58,192 nucleotides of DNA from Saccharopolyspora spinosa NRRL 18395 (lineage in GTDB: Bacteria > Actinomycetota > Actinomycetes > Mycobacteriales > Pseudonocardiaceae). Location: positions 1,600,398-1,658,589 of the forward strand of contig NZ_GL877879.1 of NCBI RefSeq assembly GCF_000194155.1, read 5' to 3'. Positions 42,386 to 50,772 of the stretch are shown here, piece after piece (the stretch's first letter is position 1; each line of letters starts with the position of its first letter). A program made the translations under genes and the position numbers. Under the pieces are notes generated by a model. That model ran no database searches. It worked only from the letters and a program-made list of their open reading frames with translations, and was not told where the DNA came from.

Positions 42386-42824
42386 CGATGCTCCCCCCAG
42401 ACCCGCGCCAACACCGAGGTGAAGGACACCTCCGCCCAATTTACTTGCAACGCGCGGGCCGCAGGACTCACTACAGTAGCGGTGTATTGCCGCTGGGCAT
42501 GTGGCCCTGAGCCTGCTGGGTTGCTGTAGAGGCTGCTTTGGAAGTGATCGTCCGGAGTGCGGTAGGGCGGGGGGCTCATGCCTTTCAAGCGGCGAAACCG
42601 CTTAGCCCACCCTCGCAACTCGTACCGCCGCGGGTTCTCAGGCTGTGCCCACCCCGTCGGGGTTTTCGGCGAGGACAGTCCCCGACGCGGTGAATTGATC
42701 TTCATGAGTCGGGTATCCCGTAGTCCAGACGGCGGCTGAGGTTCCGCCACCCGCACCGCCACGCAGGACGAGAATGGAAACAGCCTCTACGGCGCCCCAA
42801 AAGACTCACGGCCCGGAAAGGGAA
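42386..42824. other. Gene-free interval containing an inverted-repeat-bounded element
   Basis: A 126-codon minus-strand ORF covers much of this interval but lacks a ribosome site and family similarity, and it looks like repeat translation. The main feature is the element at 42526-42790. The aroQ terminator region should lie just left of 42825. Confidence 0.45.
42526..42790. repeat. 265-bp element bounded by GTAGAGGCTG inverted repeats
   Basis: GTAGAGGCTG at 42526-42535 is matched by CAGCCTCTAC at 42781-42790, a perfect 10-base inverted pair. No transposase and no obvious target duplication are visible. It may be a MITE or an IS remnant; chance cannot be excluded for a 10-base pair. Confidence 0.4.
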
Positions 42825-43259
42825 CTAGCTGCGTGACTTGTCGGCCAGCCACCGGATCGCCAGCGGATAGCCCTCGACGCCGAGGCCGGCGATGACCGCG
42901 GTCGAGACGTCGGACAGGTAACTGGTGTGCCGGAACTCCTCGCGCTTGTGCACGTTGGAGATGTGCAGCTCGATCAGGTCCGCTTCGAGCTGCGCCGCCG
43001 CGTCGCGCACCGCGATGGAGTAGTGCGTCCACGCGCCCGCGTTGAGCACCACCGGCCACCGCTGGTCGGCGGCCTCGTGCAGCCACTGGACCATCTCGCC
43101 CTCGTGGTCGGTCTGCCGGACCTCCACCTCGACGCCCAGCTCCTTGCCGGCGCGCTCGCACATCCCCACCAGGTCGGCGTAGGTGGTGCTGCCGTAGACC
43201 GAGGGCTCGCGCTTGCCCAGGCGACCGAGGTTCGGCCCGTTGAGGACGAGGACCTTCAC
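42825..43259 (-). CDS. aroQ: 3-dehydroquinate dehydratase, type II
   Basis: 144 residues, dodecameric type II fold. Third step of the shikimate pathway. Seen: VLNGPNLGRLGKREPSVYGS with the catalytic Tyr region, WPVVLNAGAWTHYSIAVRDA and IELHISNVHKREEFRHTSYL with the active His. The GTG at 43259 overlaps the aroB stop by GTGA. Last of aroC-aroK-aroB-aroQ. Confidence 0.96.
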   Translation of the reverse strand: MKVLVLNGPNLGRLGKREPSVYGSTTYADLVGMCERAGKELGVEVEVRQTDHEGEMVQWLHEAADQRWPVVLNAGAWTHYSIAVRDAAAQLEADLIELHISNVHKREEFRHTSYLSDVSTAVIAGLGVEGYPLAIRWLADKSRS

Positions 43260-44365
43260 AGCAACACCTCCGAACCCGACTTGGCCCCGCCGCCGGTGAC
43301 CGCCGAGTACGCGGCGGCGATCAGCGACGGGTCCGGTCCCTCCAGGCGACCGGGCTTGGCCAGGCCGTCCAGGACCACGAACCGCAGCACCCCGGAGCGG
43401 GTCTTCTTGTCCACCCGCATCGCCTCCAGCAGCTGGCCGAGCGCGTCCGGGTCGTAGCTGGTCGGCAGGCCCAGCAGGTCGAGGACCCGCTTGTGCCGGT
43501 CGGCGGTGTCGTCGTCCAGCCGCCCGGCCAGCCGCGCCAGCTCCGCGGCGAACACCAGCCCGACGCTGACCGCCGCGCCATGCCGCCAGCGGTAGCGCTC
43601 CCGGCGCTCGATGGCGTGGGCCAGCGTGTGGCCGTAGTTGAGCACCTCGCGCAGATGCGATTCCTTCAGGTCCGCGGCGACCACGTCGGCCTTGACCTGG
43701 ATCGACCGGCGCACCAGCTCGCCCAGCACGTCACCGGCCGGATCGGTCGCTGCCGCCGGGTCGGCCTCGATGAGCCGCAGGATCTCCGGGTCGGCGATGA
43801 AGCCCGCCTTGACGATCTCGGCCATGCCGGCGACGAGCTCGTTGCGCGGCAGCCCCTCCAACGTCGCCAGGTCGGCCAGCACCAGGCTCGGCTCGTGGAA
43901 CAGCCCGACCAGGTTCTTTCCCGCGTCGGTGTTGATGCCGGTCTTGCCGCCGACCGCGGCGTCCACCATGCCCAGCAGCGTGGTCGGCACGTGCACCACG
44001 CGGACCCCGCGCATCCACGTCCCGGCGACGAAACCGGCGACGTCGGTGACCGCGCCGCCGCCGAAGGACACCACCACGCCGTTGCGGTCCATGCCGATCT
44101 TGCCCAGGACCTCCCAGCAGAACCCGGCGACCTGCAGGCTCTTGCCGTCCTCGGCGTCCGGGATCTCCACCCGGTGCGCGTCCACCCCGGCCGAGGTCAG
44201 CTCCTCGCGGACCGCCTCCACGGTGCTGGTGATGGTGGGCTGGTGCACCAGCGCCACCACCGATGCGTCGCGCAGGAAGTCGACGAGCTCGCCGAGCAGT
44301 CCCCGGCCGACCACCACATCGTAGGGCTGCTGGCTGGCCACCCTGATCCGCACCGGTTCGGTCAT
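43256..44365 (-). CDS. aroB: 3-dehydroquinate synthase
   Basis: 369 residues. NAD- and zinc-dependent second step of the shikimate pathway. Seen: IPDAEDGKSLQVAGFCWEVL, GGGAVTDVAGFVAGTWMRGV (NAD site), PTTLLGMVDAAVGGKTGIN, then LNYGHTLAHAIERRERYRW and RHGAAVSVGL with the metal His residues. Two ATG codons are adjacent; the second (44365) is better spaced from AAGGG. Confidence 0.95.
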   Translation of the reverse strand: MTEPVRIRVASQQPYDVVVGRGLLGELVDFLRDASVVALVHQPTITSTVEAVREELTSAGVDAHRVEIPDAEDGKSLQVAGFCWEVLGKIGMDRNGVVVSFGGGAVTDVAGFVAGTWMRGVRVVHVPTTLLGMVDAAVGGKTGINTDAGKNLVGLFHEPSLVLADLATLEGLPRNELVAGMAEIVKAGFIADPEILRLIEADPAAATDPAGDVLGELVRRSIQVKADVVAADLKESHLREVLNYGHTLAHAIERRERYRWRHGAAVSVGLVFAAELARLAGRLDDDTADRHKRVLDLLGLPTSYDPDALGQLLEAMRVDKKTRSGVLRFVVLDGLAKPGRLEGPDPSLIAAAYSAVTGGGAKSGSEVLL

Positions 44366-44459
44366 CATCGTCCCTTCGGCTGAGCGAGTTCTCGGCTTGG
44401 CCCCACCCCTGGCCCGGCGGTGGGTGCGGTTGGAAGCATCCCACTCCCGACCGTCATGA

Positions 44460-44984
44460 TCAGCTGGACGCCGTGCTGCGCGCGGACAGCGCGGCGACGA
44501 CCTGCTCCACGACCTCGGTGATCGCCACGTGGTCGGTGACGATCTCGACAGCGGCCACCGAGCGGTAGATAGGCAGCCTCGCGTCCAGCAGCGCCTTGAA
44601 GGTGGCGCGGGGGTTCACCCCGGCCAGCAGCGGTCGAGCCGTGGACAGCCCGGCGCGCCGAGCGCCTTCGGCCAGCCCCACCGACAGGAAAACCACCGGG
44701 TGCCCGGCCAGTCGTTCGCGGGTGCGTTCCGACAGCACCGAGCCGCCGCCGAGCGCCAGAACACCGTCGTGTTCGCGCAGCGCCACGGCGACCGCGTCCT
44801 CCTCCATTGCCCGGAACGCCGGCTCGCCGTCATTGGCGAAGATGTCGGCGATGGGCCGACCCGCGGTCTGCACGATGTCGTCGTCGGTGTCCCGGAACGC
44901 TATGTCGAGGCGCTGCGCCAGCAACCGGCCGATCGTCGTCTTGCCCGCTCCCGGCGGGCCGATCACCACCGCGCGCGGGCCCAT
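44460..44984 (-). CDS. aroK: Shikimate kinase
   Basis: 174 residues. Phosphorylates shikimate. P-loop VVIGPPGAGKTTIGRLLAQR, shikimate-binding DTDDDIVQTAGRPIADIF, GGGSVLSERTRERL, and lid ARPLLAGVNPRATFKALLDA with conserved Arg. The ATG at 44984 overlaps the aroC stop (TGATG). A 94-base gap follows before aroB. Confidence 0.95.
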   Translation of the reverse strand: MGPRAVVIGPPGAGKTTIGRLLAQRLDIAFRDTDDDIVQTAGRPIADIFANDGEPAFRAMEEDAVAVALREHDGVLALGGGSVLSERTRERLAGHPVVFLSVGLAEGARRAGLSTARPLLAGVNPRATFKALLDARLPIYRSVAAVEIVTDHVAITEVVEQVVAALSARSTASS

Positions 44985-46189
44985 CACCGCACCTGCCGTT
45001 TCTCGGCGCGCTCGCGCAGCAAGGCGAGGTAGCCCTCGACGTTGCGCCGGGTCTCCGGCAGCGAGTCGCCGCCGAACTTCTCCAGCGCGGCCTCCGCGAG
45101 GACCAGCGCGACCATCGTCTCGGCCACCACGGCGGCGCGCGGCACGGCCGTGATGTCGGAGCGCTGGTGCATCGCCTGCGCCGGTTCGCCGGTCACCATG
45201 TCCACAGTGGCCAGTGCGCGCGGCAGGCTGGAGATCGGCTTCTTCGCGGCGCGGACGATCAGCGGCTCGCCGTTGGTGATGCCGCCTTCCAGGCCGCCCG
45301 CCCGGTTGCTGCCCCGCCGCACCCACTTGGCGCCCTGGTCCGGGTAGATCTCGTCGTGCGCCGCGCTGCCGCGCCGGTGCGCATTGGCGAAGCCCTCGCC
45401 GATCTCGACGCCCTTGATCGCCTGGATGCTCATCAGCGCACCGGCCAGCCGCGCGTCGAGCTTGCGGTCCCAGTGCACGTGGGAGCCGATGCCCGGGGGC
45501 AGCCCGTAGGCGATGACCTCGACGACCCCGCCGAGGGTGTCGCCGTCCTTCTTGGCCTCGTCGACCTCGGCCATCATCTTCTCGGTCGCCTCGTCGCCGA
45601 AGGCGCGCACCGGGTTGTCGTCGATGGTGCCCAGGTCGTCCGGGCCGGGCAGCACGTCGTGCGTGGCGTCGACGCCGCCCAGGCTGATGACGTGGCTGAC
45701 GATCTCGACCCCGAGCAGCTGCCGCAGGAACTGCCGGGCGACCGTGCCGACGGCGACGCGGGCGGCGGTCTCGCGGGCGCTCGCGCGCTCCAGCACCGGC
45801 CGGGCCTCTTCGAAGCCGTACTTCTGCATCCCGGCGAGGTCGGCGTGCCCGGGCCGGGGACGGGTCAGCGGCGCGTTGCGGGCCAGCGACGACAGCACGT
45901 CCTCGTCGACCGGATCGGCGGCCATCACCTGCTCCCACTTGGGCCACTCGGTGTTGCCGATGCGGATCGCGATCGGGCCGCCCTGGGTCCGGCCGTGCCG
46001 GATGCCGCCGATCAACTCCAGCTCATCGGCCTCGAAGTTCATCCGCGGGCTGCGCCCGAAACCGAGCTTGCGCCGCTCCAACTGGGTCGCGATGTCGACG
46101 GAGGTCACCTCGACCCCGGCCACCATGCCTTCCAGCACCGCCACCAGGGCGGGACCATGCGATTCTCCAGCGGTCATCCAACGCAGCAC
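44984..46189 (-). CDS. aroC: Chorismate synthase
   Basis: 401 residues. Converts EPSP to chorismate using reduced FMN. Seen: MTAGESHGPALVAVLEGMVA, RRKLGFGRSPRMNFEADELE, RPRPGHADLAGMQKYG, ERASARETAARVAVG and SNRAGGLEGGITNGEPLIVR. I chose the GTG at 46189 (VLRWMTAGESHG); the longer ORF start adds unrelated residues. First gene of the aro operon. Confidence 0.96.
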   Translation of the reverse strand: MLRWMTAGESHGPALVAVLEGMVAGVEVTSVDIATQLERRKLGFGRSPRMNFEADELELIGGIRHGRTQGGPIAIRIGNTEWPKWEQVMAADPVDEDVLSSLARNAPLTRPRPGHADLAGMQKYGFEEARPVLERASARETAARVAVGTVARQFLRQLLGVEIVSHVISLGGVDATHDVLPGPDDLGTIDDNPVRAFGDEATEKMMAEVDEAKKDGDTLGGVVEVIAYGLPPGIGSHVHWDRKLDARLAGALMSIQAIKGVEIGEGFANAHRRGSAAHDEIYPDQGAKWVRRGSNRAGGLEGGITNGEPLIVRAAKKPISSLPRALATVDMVTGEPAQAMHQRSDITAVPRAAVVAETMVALVLAEAALEKFGGDSLPETRRNVEGYLALLRERAEKRQVR

Positions 46190-46260
46190 AGCTATAGATC
46201 CTGCCACGTTCGGTCCCAGGTGAACCCGGCCGGGGGTCCTGCCCCGCGCTTTCATCCGAG

Positions 46261-46307
46261 GTGAGGGGCACCCTTGAGCGGCTGTACCACCCAAGGGTGC
46301 CCCTCAC
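46261..46307. terminator. Perfect 16-bp hairpin GTGAGGGGCACCCTTG
   Basis: Arms 46261-46276 and 46292-46307 are fully complementary with a 15-base loop. It lies between the prepilin peptidase-like stop (46384, minus) and aroC, so it probably terminates the former. The same core recurs at 33062. Confidence 0.78.
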
Positions 46308-46383
46308 CCATCACGCGACCCGGTACCTCCCGGGACGCGGGCCGGACCAGCAGCAAAAGAAACGCCGTTCGGGATCGCCGCGC

Positions 46384-46995
46384 CTAGGGCCACGGCGCGA
46401 AGGCCGTGACGAGCCAGGCCGGGGCGAGCATGGCGGGGCCGTGCGGGACGCCGCCCAGTCGCGTCCACAACGCCGCCACCAGTGTCAACGCCGCCGCGGC
46501 GGCCATCACGAACAGCACCGCCGACAGCGACACCGCGCCCACCACGGCACCGAGGCTGCCCGCCAACTTCACATCGCCCGGGCCCATCGCACCCGGCGAC
46601 ACCACGCGCACCAACAGATACGTCCCGGCGAAGACCACCACACCGGCAACGGCACCGAGCAGCACATCCGCCCTGTGCAGCGCCGCGACGGTCAACAACA
46701 CCGCCGCTACCGGATATGCGGGCAGCGTCAGCACATCCGGGAGCCGCTCGGCCAGCACGTCGCACACCGTCAGCAACACCGCGAACCAGCCGAGCGCCAA
46801 CGGGATCGCCGCCCACCACAACGGCATCCCGGTCACCACGCGGACGAACACCACCACCCACAGCAGGCCCACCGCCACCTCGCACCACATCCGAGGCGGC
46901 CGAACTCCCCTGCGCATCGAGCAGAGCGCGAGCCGACCCAGCCGACCCGCCGCGAAACCCGCTGCACCACCAGCGATCCCGATCAACACGACCAT
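46384..46995 (-). CDS. Prepilin peptidase-like A24 aspartic protease
   Basis: About 203 residues with six or so membrane helices. Two motifs bear the catalytic Asp pair of A24 peptidases: CDVLAERLPDVLTLP and MGPGDVKLAGS (GxGDxK). The N-terminal methylase domain of classical PilD is absent, as in many actinobacterial enzymes. I placed the start at ATG 46995 before VVLIGIAGGAAGF; an upstream ATG at 47067 is possible. No pilus genes lie nearby. Confidence 0.78.
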   Translation of the reverse strand: MVVLIGIAGGAAGFAAGRLGRLALCSMRRGVRPPRMWCEVAVGLLWVVVFVRVVTGMPLWWAAIPLALGWFAVLLTVCDVLAERLPDVLTLPAYPVAAVLLTVAALHRADVLLGAVAGVVVFAGTYLLVRVVSPGAMGPGDVKLAGSLGAVVGAVSLSAVLFVMAAAAALTLVAALWTRLGGVPHGPAMLAPAWLVTAFAPWP

Positions 46996-47126
46996 CGCAC
47001 CAGCATCGCCGCGACGTCCCGGAGCCCCGGGCAGCCGATCCGCGAAGCTGCGCGTGTCGGGAGGCATGCCCGGATCGGGCGGCAGGTGCGCAACCCCAGA
47101 ACTCCTGGGCGCCGGCGGAGGGCGGA

Positions 47127-47246
47127 GCGAACGGCCTGTTCACGCCGCCTAATGAGACGAACGGGCCGTTCGCCCACCCCATTTCCAGCCGAGGAAGGAG
47201 CGAACGGCCTGTTCACCTCCTCTAACGAGGCGAACGGGCCGTTCGC
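47127..47246. repeat. Two 47-bp tandem hairpin repeats, GCGAACGG...CCGTTCGC
   Basis: Copy 1 at 47127-47173 and copy 2 at 47200-47246 differ at about five positions. Each starts GCGAACGGCCTGTTCAC and ends CGAACGGGCCGTTCGC, so each folds into a hairpin and also contains two smaller near-palindromes. They lie downstream of the PTS EIIA gene, where a terminator is expected. Confidence 0.72.
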
Positions 47247-47282
47247 TTCAAAATCAGGCGCGCGACATCCACGCCCCGGACT

Positions 47283-47738
47283 TCAAGCCCCCACCGCGAA
47301 CAGCAGGTCGCCCGCGACGACCTGACCGTCCTCGCGGACATCGGTCAGGGCGTCCGGCGCGACGTCCAGGGCGACGACCGGGCAGATCGACGAGTAGCCG
47401 TGCGACTCCACCTCGGACTGATCCCAGGTGACGATGCGCTGGCCCGCCTCGACGACGTCGCCCTTCGCCACGTGCAGCTCGAAGCCCTCGCCCTTGAGCT
47501 TCACCGTGTCGATGCCCAGGTGCACCAGGATCGCGGCGCCGCCGGGCGAGGCGATGACGAAAGCGTGCGGGTGCAGGGTCGCGACCGTGCCGGCTACCGG
47601 CGCGACCGCGTCGGCCCGCCCGCCGGACGGCTGCACCGCCACGCCCGGACCCACCATGACCTGCGAGAACACCGGGTCGGGCACCTCGCTGATCGCGGTG
47701 GCCAGGCCCGCCACCGGACTGCCAACCTCGGTGCTCAC
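47283..47738 (-). CDS. crr: PTS system EIIA component, glucose/GlcNAc type
   Basis: 151 residues. Accepts phosphate from HPr and passes it to EIIB. Seen: SPVAGLATAISEVPDPVFSQ, AVAPVAGTVATLHPHAFVIA, and the phosphorylated His in AAILVHLGIDTVKLKGEGFE. The GTG at 47738 shares GTGA with the EIIB stop. Works with the EIIC at 49112 and the HPr at 50416. Confidence 0.93.
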   Translation of the reverse strand: MSTEVGSPVAGLATAISEVPDPVFSQVMVGPGVAVQPSGGRADAVAPVAGTVATLHPHAFVIASPGGAAILVHLGIDTVKLKGEGFELHVAKGDVVEAGQRIVTWDQSEVESHGYSSICPVVALDVAPDALTDVREDGQVVAGDLLFAVGA

Positions 47739-47971
47739 CGCAGGTCCTCGATGTCCTCGGCCAGGGTGTCCGCTTCCGGGCCCACCACGACCTGCACGAC
47801 CGAGCCCTGCACCATCACCCCGTGCGCCCCGGCGGCCTTCAGCGCAGCTTCGTCGATCTTGGAACCGTCCTCGAGTTCGCAGCGCAGCCGCGTGATGCAC
47901 GGCTCGATCTCCACCACGTTGTCCCCGCCGCCAAGTGCGGCCAGGATTGCCGCGGCCTTGTCCTGAGCCAC
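47735..47971 (-). CDS. PTS system EIIB component, GlcNAc type
   Basis: 78 residues. Cys-phosphorylated EIIB: ILAALGGGDNVVEIEPCITR followed by LRCELED, with the reactive Cys in EPCITRLR, the signature of the glucose/GlcNAc EIIB. The GTG at 47971 follows GGGAG. It is divergent from the DasR-like regulator, with a dre-like operator between them. The equivalent in Streptomyces is NagF. Confidence 0.92.
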   Translation of the reverse strand: MAQDKAAAILAALGGGDNVVEIEPCITRLRCELEDGSKIDEAALKAAGAHGVMVQGSVVQVVVGPEADTLAEDIEDLR

Positions 47972-48110
47972 CCCGTGCTCCCTTCGTCCTCCTACGACGC
48001 AGGCGTTGCGCACCGCGCCGAGACGATCTTGCGCCACCGGGTGTCGATGCGGCAACGAATCGCGACCCGTCTTGACACCCGATCGCATGAAAGTGCATTG
48101 TTCGCAACCG

Positions 48111-48126
48111 ACTGGTTTAGACCGGA
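48111..48126. promoter_or_regulatory. DasR operator (dre-like site)
   Basis: ACTGGTTTAGACCGGA matches the dre consensus ACTGGTCTAGACCAGT at about 12 of 16 positions, keeping both GGT and ACC half-site cores with the four-base spacing. It is in the divergent region between EIIB and the DasR-like gene, exactly where GlcNAc-responsive control of both is expected. Confidence 0.72.
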
Positions 48127-48245
48127 CAGTACCAACCCGGTAGGACCGGTGAACAGCACCGGATCCGATCCGCCCGCGTTCGACCGGTGCCAAGTGTCCA
48201 CGGGGGCACCGGACGTCGATGTCCCGCAAGACCGATGGAGGCAGC

Positions 48246-49115
48246 GTGGCCGCACGGCGAACCGCAGACGGCTGTTCCCGCCCAGGAACGGCTGACGTGC
48301 TGCGCGACGGCCCGACGCCGAAGCACGCCCAGCTGCGCGAGATCCTGCGCGAGCTGGCGAGCGAGGAACTGCTGCCAGGTTCGCCGGTGCCGTCCGAACG
48401 CGACCTCGCGGTGCGCTACGGCGTGTCCCGGCTCACCGTCCGCGAGGCGGTTGGACAGCTCGTCGCCGAGGGCCTGCTGGTGCGGGTCCGCGGCAAGGGC
48501 ACCTTCACCACCCGGCCCCGGGTGGACTCCCAACTGCACCTCGCCTCGTTCACCGAGGAAATGCGCCGCCGCGGCATGCAGCCGGAGACGGTGCTGCTCG
48601 ATGCGGCGGAGGCGGTCCCGCCGACCGCCACCGCCGAAGCGCTCGACCTCCGGCCCGACCAGCACGCGTACTGGCTATGTCGGCTGCGCAAGGCCGATGG
48701 TGCGCCGATGGCAGTGGAACGCGGCTGGTACCACGCCGGGCCGCTGCCCGGCCTGCTCGACCACGACCTGACCGATTCGATGTACACCCTACTGGCCCGC
48801 AACTACGAGGTGCAGCTGGAAAACGGCACGCAGACCGTGCTCGCCGAGGGCGCCGACGCCGAAACCGCGCGGCTGCTCGGGGTCCGCACCGGCAGCCCGG
48901 TCCTGGTGTTCCGCCGGATCTCCACGGCGCAGGGCCGGCCGATCGAGGACATGACTTCCTGGTATCGCGGCGATCTGTACCAGGTGACCATGCAGCTGGA
49001 CCGCAACCCGAGCGGCTCCGGCCACCACCGCCCGTCCAGGCGGCCCACCCGGCCGACCGGACGCCAACATCCCGCCCGACAACCCGGTCTCCACGACACA
49101 GGAGGTAACCGATGA
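48246..49115 (+). CDS. dasR: GntR/HutC-family regulator, DasR-like
   Basis: 289 residues. Winged helix at ~35-100 (PSERDLAVRYGVSRLTVREA, VRGKGTFTTRPRVDSQLHLA) followed by a UTRA effector domain (ASFTEEMRRRGMQPETVLLD, GSPVLVFRRISTAQGRPIED). DasR represses GlcNAc PTS and chitin genes and is released by glucosamine-6-phosphate. I chose the GTG at 48246, preceded by GGAGG; an ATG at 48219 lacks one. About 35 extra C-terminal residues (Arg/Pro/His-rich) exceed typical DasR length. It overlaps the EIIC gene by ATGA, so regulator and permease are cotranslated. Confidence 0.88.
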   Translation: MAARRTADGCSRPGTADVLRDGPTPKHAQLREILRELASEELLPGSPVPSERDLAVRYGVSRLTVREAVGQLVAEGLLVRVRGKGTFTTRPRVDSQLHLASFTEEMRRRGMQPETVLLDAAEAVPPTATAEALDLRPDQHAYWLCRLRKADGAPMAVERGWYHAGPLPGLLDHDLTDSMYTLLARNYEVQLENGTQTVLAEGADAETARLLGVRTGSPVLVFRRISTAQGRPIEDMTSWYRGDLYQVTMQLDRNPSGSGHHRPSRRPTRPTGRQHPARQPGLHDTGGNR

Positions 49116-50374
49116 GTGCCAGCGCCACCACGGCGAGCGGCAACAGGAAGGGTTTCGCCCTGCTGCAACGGCTCGGCCGGAGCCTGATGCTGCCGATCGC
49201 CGTCCTGCCCGCCGCCGCGCTGCTGATGCGCCTCGGCCAGGACGACCTGCTCGGCAAGGAGGGGCTCGGTGCGGTGCTGCCCTGGATGCAGCCCGTGGCC
49301 GGGGTGATCGGCTCGGCCGGTAACGCGCTGTTCAACTACCTACCGCTGCTGTTCGCCATCGGTGTGGCGATCGGTTTCGCGAAGAAGGCCGACGGCTCAA
49401 CGGCGCTGGCCGGCGCGGTGGGCTACCTGGTGCTCTCCGGCGTGCTCTGGGAGATCACCGGCACCGAGTCGGACAAGGCGTTCAACAAGGGCCCGTACGG
49501 CGTGCTCGGCGGCATCATCGCCGGGTTGACCGCCGCCTGGCTGTGGCAGCGGTACCACCGCATCAAGCTGCCCGCCTACCTGGGCTTCTTCGGCGGACGG
49601 CGCTTCGTGCCGATCATCACCGCCTTCGCTATGGTGATCGCTGGCGTGGTCCTGGGCCTGGTGTTCCCGGTCTTCGACGCCGGTCTGACGGCCTTCAGCG
49701 ACGCGGTCACCCAGAACGCGGTGCTCGGCGGCGGCATCTACGGCGTGATCAACCGGCTGCTGCTGCCGTTCGGCCTGCACCACATCCCGAACAACGTGGT
49801 CTGGTTCCTCTTCGGCGACTACCACGGTGAGAAGGGCGACATCGCCCGGTTCTTCGCAGGTGACCCGACCGCGGGCACCTTCATGACCGGCTTCTTCCCG
49901 ATCTTCATGTTTGCCCTGCCCGCCGCGGCGCTGGCCATCTGGCAGTGCGCGAAGCCGTCGCAGCGCAAGATCGTCGGCGGCGTGATGATCTCGGTGGCGC
50001 TGACCGCGTTCATCACCGGCATCACCGAGCCGCTGGAGTTCTCGTTCATCTTCGTGGCCTGGCCGCTGCTGCTGGTCCACGCGGTGCTCACCGGCACCTC
50101 GATGGCGCTGGTCAACGCGCTGGACATCCACAGCGGGTTCGGGTTTTCCGCAGGCGCCATCGACTACGTGCTCAACTTCGGTATCTCGCAGAACTCGCTG
50201 TGGCTGATCCCGATCGGCCTGGGCTACGCGGTCATCTACTACTTCGTGTTCCGGTTCGTGATCACGAAGTGGAACCTGCGCACCCCGGGCCGTGACGAGG
50301 ACGACACGGAAAACGCCGAGGTGGGCGCGGATAATGCAGGTGGGGACGCCAAGCCGGGCCCCGACAGGAGCTGA
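49112..50374 (+). CDS. PTS GlcNAc-specific EIIC permease
   Basis: 420 residues, about ten membrane segments. N-terminal LLQRLGRSLMLPIAVLPAAA, LPLLFAIGVAIGFAKKADGS, and the transport motif ITGITEPLEFSFIFVAWPLL of glucose-superfamily EIIC proteins; also LLLPFGLHHIPNNVVWFLFG. No fused EIIB or EIIA domain: these are separate at 47283-47971. This matches NagE2 of Streptomyces. Located 42 bases before ptsH. Confidence 0.92.
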   Translation: MSASATTASGNRKGFALLQRLGRSLMLPIAVLPAAALLMRLGQDDLLGKEGLGAVLPWMQPVAGVIGSAGNALFNYLPLLFAIGVAIGFAKKADGSTALAGAVGYLVLSGVLWEITGTESDKAFNKGPYGVLGGIIAGLTAAWLWQRYHRIKLPAYLGFFGGRRFVPIITAFAMVIAGVVLGLVFPVFDAGLTAFSDAVTQNAVLGGGIYGVINRLLLPFGLHHIPNNVVWFLFGDYHGEKGDIARFFAGDPTAGTFMTGFFPIFMFALPAAALAIWQCAKPSQRKIVGGVMISVALTAFITGITEPLEFSFIFVAWPLLLVHAVLTGTSMALVNALDIHSGFGFSAGAIDYVLNFGISQNSLWLIPIGLGYAVIYYFVFRFVITKWNLRTPGRDEDDTENAEVGADNAGGDAKPGPDRS

Positions 50375-50415
50375 CCCCGGCGATCGTTTCCCATTCCCCC
50401 GACGAACGGAGAATC

Positions 50416-50685
50416 ATGTTCGAGCGACGGGTCACCGTAGCAAGCAAGGTTGGGCTGCACGCGCGGCCGGCGGCACTAGTGGCCAAAGCCGCCGCGGCGC
50501 AGCCCGTGAAGATCACGATCCGTAAGGACGACACTGATCCGGTGGAGGCGGGCAGCATCCTCGGACTGATGACCCTGGGCGCGGGCCACGGCGACGAGGT
50601 GGTGCTGGCGGCCGAGGGAGAAGGCGCGGAGGCGGCGCTGGACCACCTCGCCCAGCTGGTCGCCTCGGACCTCGACCACAACTGA
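50416..50685 (+). CDS. ptsH: Phosphocarrier protein HPr
   Basis: 89 residues. Active His in SKVGLHARPAALVAKAA, then EAGSILGLMTLGAGHGDEV with the regulatory Ser region (residue ~47) as in HPr. It carries phosphate from EI, which is not in the window, to EIIA. Preceded by ACGGAGAATC. Two terminator hairpins follow. Confidence 0.95.
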   Translation: MFERRVTVASKVGLHARPAALVAKAAAAQPVKITIRKDDTDPVEAGSILGLMTLGAGHGDEVVLAAEGEGAEAALDHLAQLVASDLDHN

Positions 50686-50697
50686 CCGGAACAACGC

Positions 50698-50740
50698 GAA
50701 CGGCCCCGAGAACCCGCCGCAATGTGGGGAGGGGCCGTTC
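50698..50740 (+). terminator. ptsH terminator hairpin
   Basis: GAACGGCCCC (50698-50707) pairs with GGGGCCGTTC (50731-50740). It begins 13 bases after the ptsH stop. Confidence 0.75.
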
Positions 50741-50748
50741 GACGTAGT

Positions 50749-50772
50749 CCGCAATTTCCATTGAGATTGCGG
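50749..50772. terminator. Palindrome CCGCAATTTC-CATT-GAGATTGCGG at the aroE end
   Basis: Ten-base arms with one G-T type mismatch, directly abutting the aroE stop. It is a member of the TTTC/GAAA palindrome family and very close in sequence to the metK-side hairpin. Confidence 0.65.

Noticed and set aside
42382..42762. 126-codon minus-strand ORF with Arg/Pro-rich product.
   Set aside because: No ribosome site, no domain, and it spans the inverted-repeat element; it looks like translation of non-coding repeat.
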